From contig OU612067.1 in NCBI GenBank assembly GCA_914767715.1, forward strand, positions 9,546,001-9,610,000: a stretch of 64,000 bases of DNA. The letters are read 5' to 3'. Position 1 is the stretch's first letter. Each line of letters starts with the position of its first letter. Shown here piece by piece: positions 61,101-64,000 of this stretch. The notes beneath the pieces were generated by a model. That model did not search any database. It was not told where the DNA came from and saw only the letters and a program-made list of their open reading frames with translations. This DNA comes from Membranipora membranacea (lineage: Eukaryota; Bryozoa; Gymnolaemata; Cheilostomatida; Membraniporidae). Made by a program: the position numbers and the translations under genes.

Positions 61101-63680
61101 CCATCTCAGGACTCTGATACAGGGTCAAGCGGTAAACCTCTCGATATCGAGACTCTCGAAGTCAATGATATCATGGACTTAGACCTCAGCAGTCTCGTTC
61201 TCCATAAACAAGGTGGGTAGATGAAATTTATCAATAATAGATGCCATACATCATAATGTGCCTTTTTGGGATCTAATCCTGCTGCTCTCAATGCACCGCA
61301 GGGTCTTCTCTGCAGCTATAGAAAGCTTGGATATAAAAATTATAAATTATACTGAGGGCTGTTAACCGACCAGATGCATTATCAGATGCAGTGTCTGATG
61401 CATTACCTGATGCACTATCTGATGCATTATCTGATGCATTAGCTTATGTATTATGCATGACCAGATGCATTATCTTTTGTTGTAGGCCGATTCGGTAAGG
61501 TCTATCTGCTAGACACGCCCTATCATGATTATAAAGCCGTAGTGAAGGTATATATGGCTAAGGATAAGAAGTTCTGGGATCAGGAGAGACAAGTTTTCTC
61601 ACAACCTCATATGGCTGACCATGAGAATATTGTCCGCTTTCTCGGCCCTGTGTGTCTGGGTGATGACTTTGCTATCATCCTCGAGTTTTACAGCACCAAC
61701 CTCACAAGCTATCTGAAAGGTACGTGGGCCATGTTATGTCCCGAGAAGAGGATTGACTACACTTCTCCCATTCATGAGAGGACAACATTATCATTACAGT
61801 ACCAGTAGCCTTTCGATGTCAACCGCCAAACTGGCGCCTCTATTCTGATGCATGTCATCATTCTTGCACGTTTCATCATTTGGTTAATGTTGATACAATG
61901 TTTATTCATGGCACAATATGGAAACGTCATTCAGCATGTACTTTTGATGAACTTGATTCTGTGATGACATATTAGTGTTCGGTGACAAGGCCACCATTAC
62001 CGCAGAACTTCTTCTGACCTTCTTCTGACCTTCTCAATCCTTACTACAAAAGACAACAAGCCTCTCTATCCACTTTTAACTACAAAACATCCGCCGCTCT
62101 CGCTGAGTGATTTGGTGAAACTGAAACTTGCAAAGCCGGCTGAAGTTATTTTTAGCCGATCCTGTCCTCACTATGTCCTTGCTAGGAGGTTAGCATTGCT
62201 ATCTAAACTAGTAGCTTTATGACTGCTGTTAATATTGCAGGTCACACATTGAAATGGACAGAGATGATGACCATAATGCAAAGTATGATGAAGGGTTATT
62301 CCCACCTACACAGTTGTTATACAATACCTGAAGATGTGAGCTGTAAGATACCCATAGTACATAGAGATGTAAAGAGTAATAACATCATGCTCGGTAAGTA
62401 ATATCTACATGCATGCACATAGATCACTTCAAAAGATCATTTTGAAATTTGATGCCAACATTGTGATCAAAGCAAAAGTTTTTCGGCTTTTGACATTCAA
62501 TTGAATGACTTTACCAGCATCTGCCTAATTTTGACATTTTCATATTTGCGGAAGAGTATTAATTCTTATTTGGGTACTTATGTTGGGGCTTAAAGTTCAG
62601 CCAAAGGCAGCCATTTCGTGACTTTAAACCATAAATATGTCCAAAAGATGAGTCAGTTGAAGTTCACATTATATGGAATAGTCAGGACAAAAGTTGTGAC
62701 GTTGGACTGCTATAAAACTTAATGCATTAGGATGTGAGTTGATCAAATGGCCATAGTATTGTTTATTATGATCATAGGCTGTTGCATAGGTGGTTAAACC
62801 ATGAGACAGTTCATTTCCTGGGTCGACAGAAGTGACATTCATTCGTAGGTCAGCGTATGGCGTCAGCTGATCTTTATGCCTTTCAAGGGCCAGTATTATT
62901 TTTACAGTGTGTACAATTTGAATGGCCCCTGTGGATGTAAGCTTTGCCAGCATAACAAAAGCTATTTGCTCAAATTCTTTATTATTTGGTTTGGTCATTC
63001 TCATATGTGTTTCTGAGTGACCTGCTGACACAAACTCATTCGATCAGCGATAATAAGTTCAGACCAATGTCCAACTGGATACCTATCATATTTGGGTATT
63101 GGTGTTTAGTTTGATGAACCGCAGTTGCTGTTTGTCTGACCGCAGTATGATCTCAGCTGACCATTACATGCTGGTCACTGGGTTCAGTCTTAGAAAAACA
63201 TTGATTTATACATTTAGTTATGGTTATATATGGGGAAATGGGTATTGTCATTGAGTAAGGATATCCTTACTGCAAATATTATAAATACTTGCTTACTGTG
63301 TGGCAGGGATATCCTTACTCTGTGATATCATGCTGGCTGCATGTTTGTGTTTTGTGAAATGCCTGCCTACCTGCTGTCACATCAAATGCAATGCAGAACT
63401 TTTAAAACTAATATCAGTCAATTCACCCAGGCAAGCAAAAAATCACTTTACATCTCAAAACAGACTGCCAATCTGCCACATATTTTCTCCTCTTTTTTAG
63501 GTAGATATAATATATTTTAGATAGGAACAGATAGATCTTTTTAGATTGGTAGTCTGTTGAACTGTACTCATTTTGCTTGATTTATTTTACACAGATTCTA
63601 ACTTGAATGCAAAGATCTGCGACTTCAACCTTAGTCTGGTACTGGAGAGAAATTTAATTCAAATGGAGGAATTGTCCCTG
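58139..63680 (+). CDS. TGF-beta/activin type II receptor-like Ser/Thr kinase, 3' end beyond the window
   Basis: Eight exons join in frame to the first 497 residues: 58139-58211, 58465-58650, 58953-59179, 59487-59703, 60898-61212, 61486-61719, 62241-62393 and 63595-63680. The receptor binds TGF-beta-superfamily ligands and phosphorylates type I receptors. A signal peptide (1-24) is followed by a Ser-rich linker, then a Cys-rich ectodomain ending FCTGKNCN, as in the activin-receptor fold. The TM segment is at about 264-286. No GS box is present, which fits type II. The kinase domain has GRFGKV (340-345), Lys360 in AVVKVY, HENIVRFLG, and HRDVKSNN (458-465). The activation-loop motif is DFN (478-480) instead of DFG. 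The rest of the kinase, including APE, lies beyond 64000. An acceptor directly before the first ATG suggests a noncoding 5' exon. The ectodomain is longer than usual. Confidence 0.9.
61372..61475. repeat. 12-bp tandem repeat next to a kinase exon
   Basis: About eight imperfect copies of TGATGCATTATC end 10 bp before the exon that begins at 61486. The array occupies the region where a polypyrimidine tract and branch point would lie. Confidence 0.8.
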
Positions 63681-63747
63681 GTGAGTTCTTGCTCTTTGAA
63701 TGTTTTGCAATGAACCATAAATCAAAATAGGGTACTTAAACCCCATT

Positions 63748-63855
63748 CCCACAATGCATGTTTAACCTGGAACTTCCAGAAACATCAAGGAAGCCTCAAT
63801 CAAGTACATTATCATAGGCCTGGTCTCTGGGAATTTCCAACAATTGCATTGTGGG
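63748..63855. mobile_element. Foldback element, CCCACAATGCA family, copy 2
   Basis: CCCACAATGCATG at the left pairs with CAATTGCATTGTGGG at the right. It matches the ends of the element at 51818-51913. It lies in the intron after the DFN-motif exon. Confidence 0.7.
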
Positions 63856-64000
63856 TGACTGTAGATATGTCCCATTCATAACATTCTTTACTGTCAGCAT
63901 AGCAACCAAGCGCTTACACTTTTTGCTCTGCTCTGTAGCGGCACTGCCAAAGAGCCTCATTCTCATTTCAAATATCTAGCATTTGTAATTTTAGGTGGGG

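Overview
The window is eukaryotic and metazoan. Genes are split by GT-AG introns of roughly 0.2 to 2.5 kb, the sequence is AT-rich, non-LTR retrotransposon remnants and tRNA-derived SINEs are present, and the recognisable products (TGF-beta type II receptor kinase, class C 7TM receptor, laminin-EGF/IPT receptor, archease, PHOSPHO-type phosphatases) form an animal repertoire. The kinase and the 7TM receptor are divergent, which hints at a non-bilaterian or fast-evolving invertebrate such as a sponge. That placement is inference and I cannot name a species.

Layout: 0-5 kb holds no firm gene but many foldback elements, and one possible targeting-peptide exon for the next gene. At 5.1-7.1 kb (+) lies a two-exon PHOSPHO-type HAD phosphatase. 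At 8.8-12.8 kb (-) a seven-exon gene encodes a very acidic protein of unknown function. At 14-14.75 kb (+) there is a decayed LINE. From 15.48 to 21.03 kb there is a large inverted duplication: a broken PHOSPHO copy (-) in the left arm and an intact one (+) in the right arm. From 21.0 to 34.8 kb (-) a 17-exon gene encodes a type I membrane receptor with a laminin-N-like module, laminin EGF, three IPT domains, one TM segment and a tyrosine-rich tail. From 36.7 to 44.9 kb (-) a ten-exon gene encodes a class C-type 7TM receptor with almost no ectodomain and a long repeat-bearing tail. From 48.9 to 55.2 kb (-) there is a complete six-exon archease gene. From 58.1 kb to the window end (+) is a 3'-incomplete TGF-beta type II receptor.

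The splice models were assembled by hand by matching intron phases, and every reconstructed gene stays in frame from end to end. No operon-like linkage is expected. Three surface receptors (IPT, 7TM, TGF-beta) lie in one 43-kb stretch, but there is no evidence that they work together.

Mobile DNA is dense. At least five families of short inverted-repeat elements occur between and inside genes. Two of them have TAG...CTA termini and 9-bp target duplications that can be read directly. No virus, CRISPR array or bacterial insertion sequence was seen.
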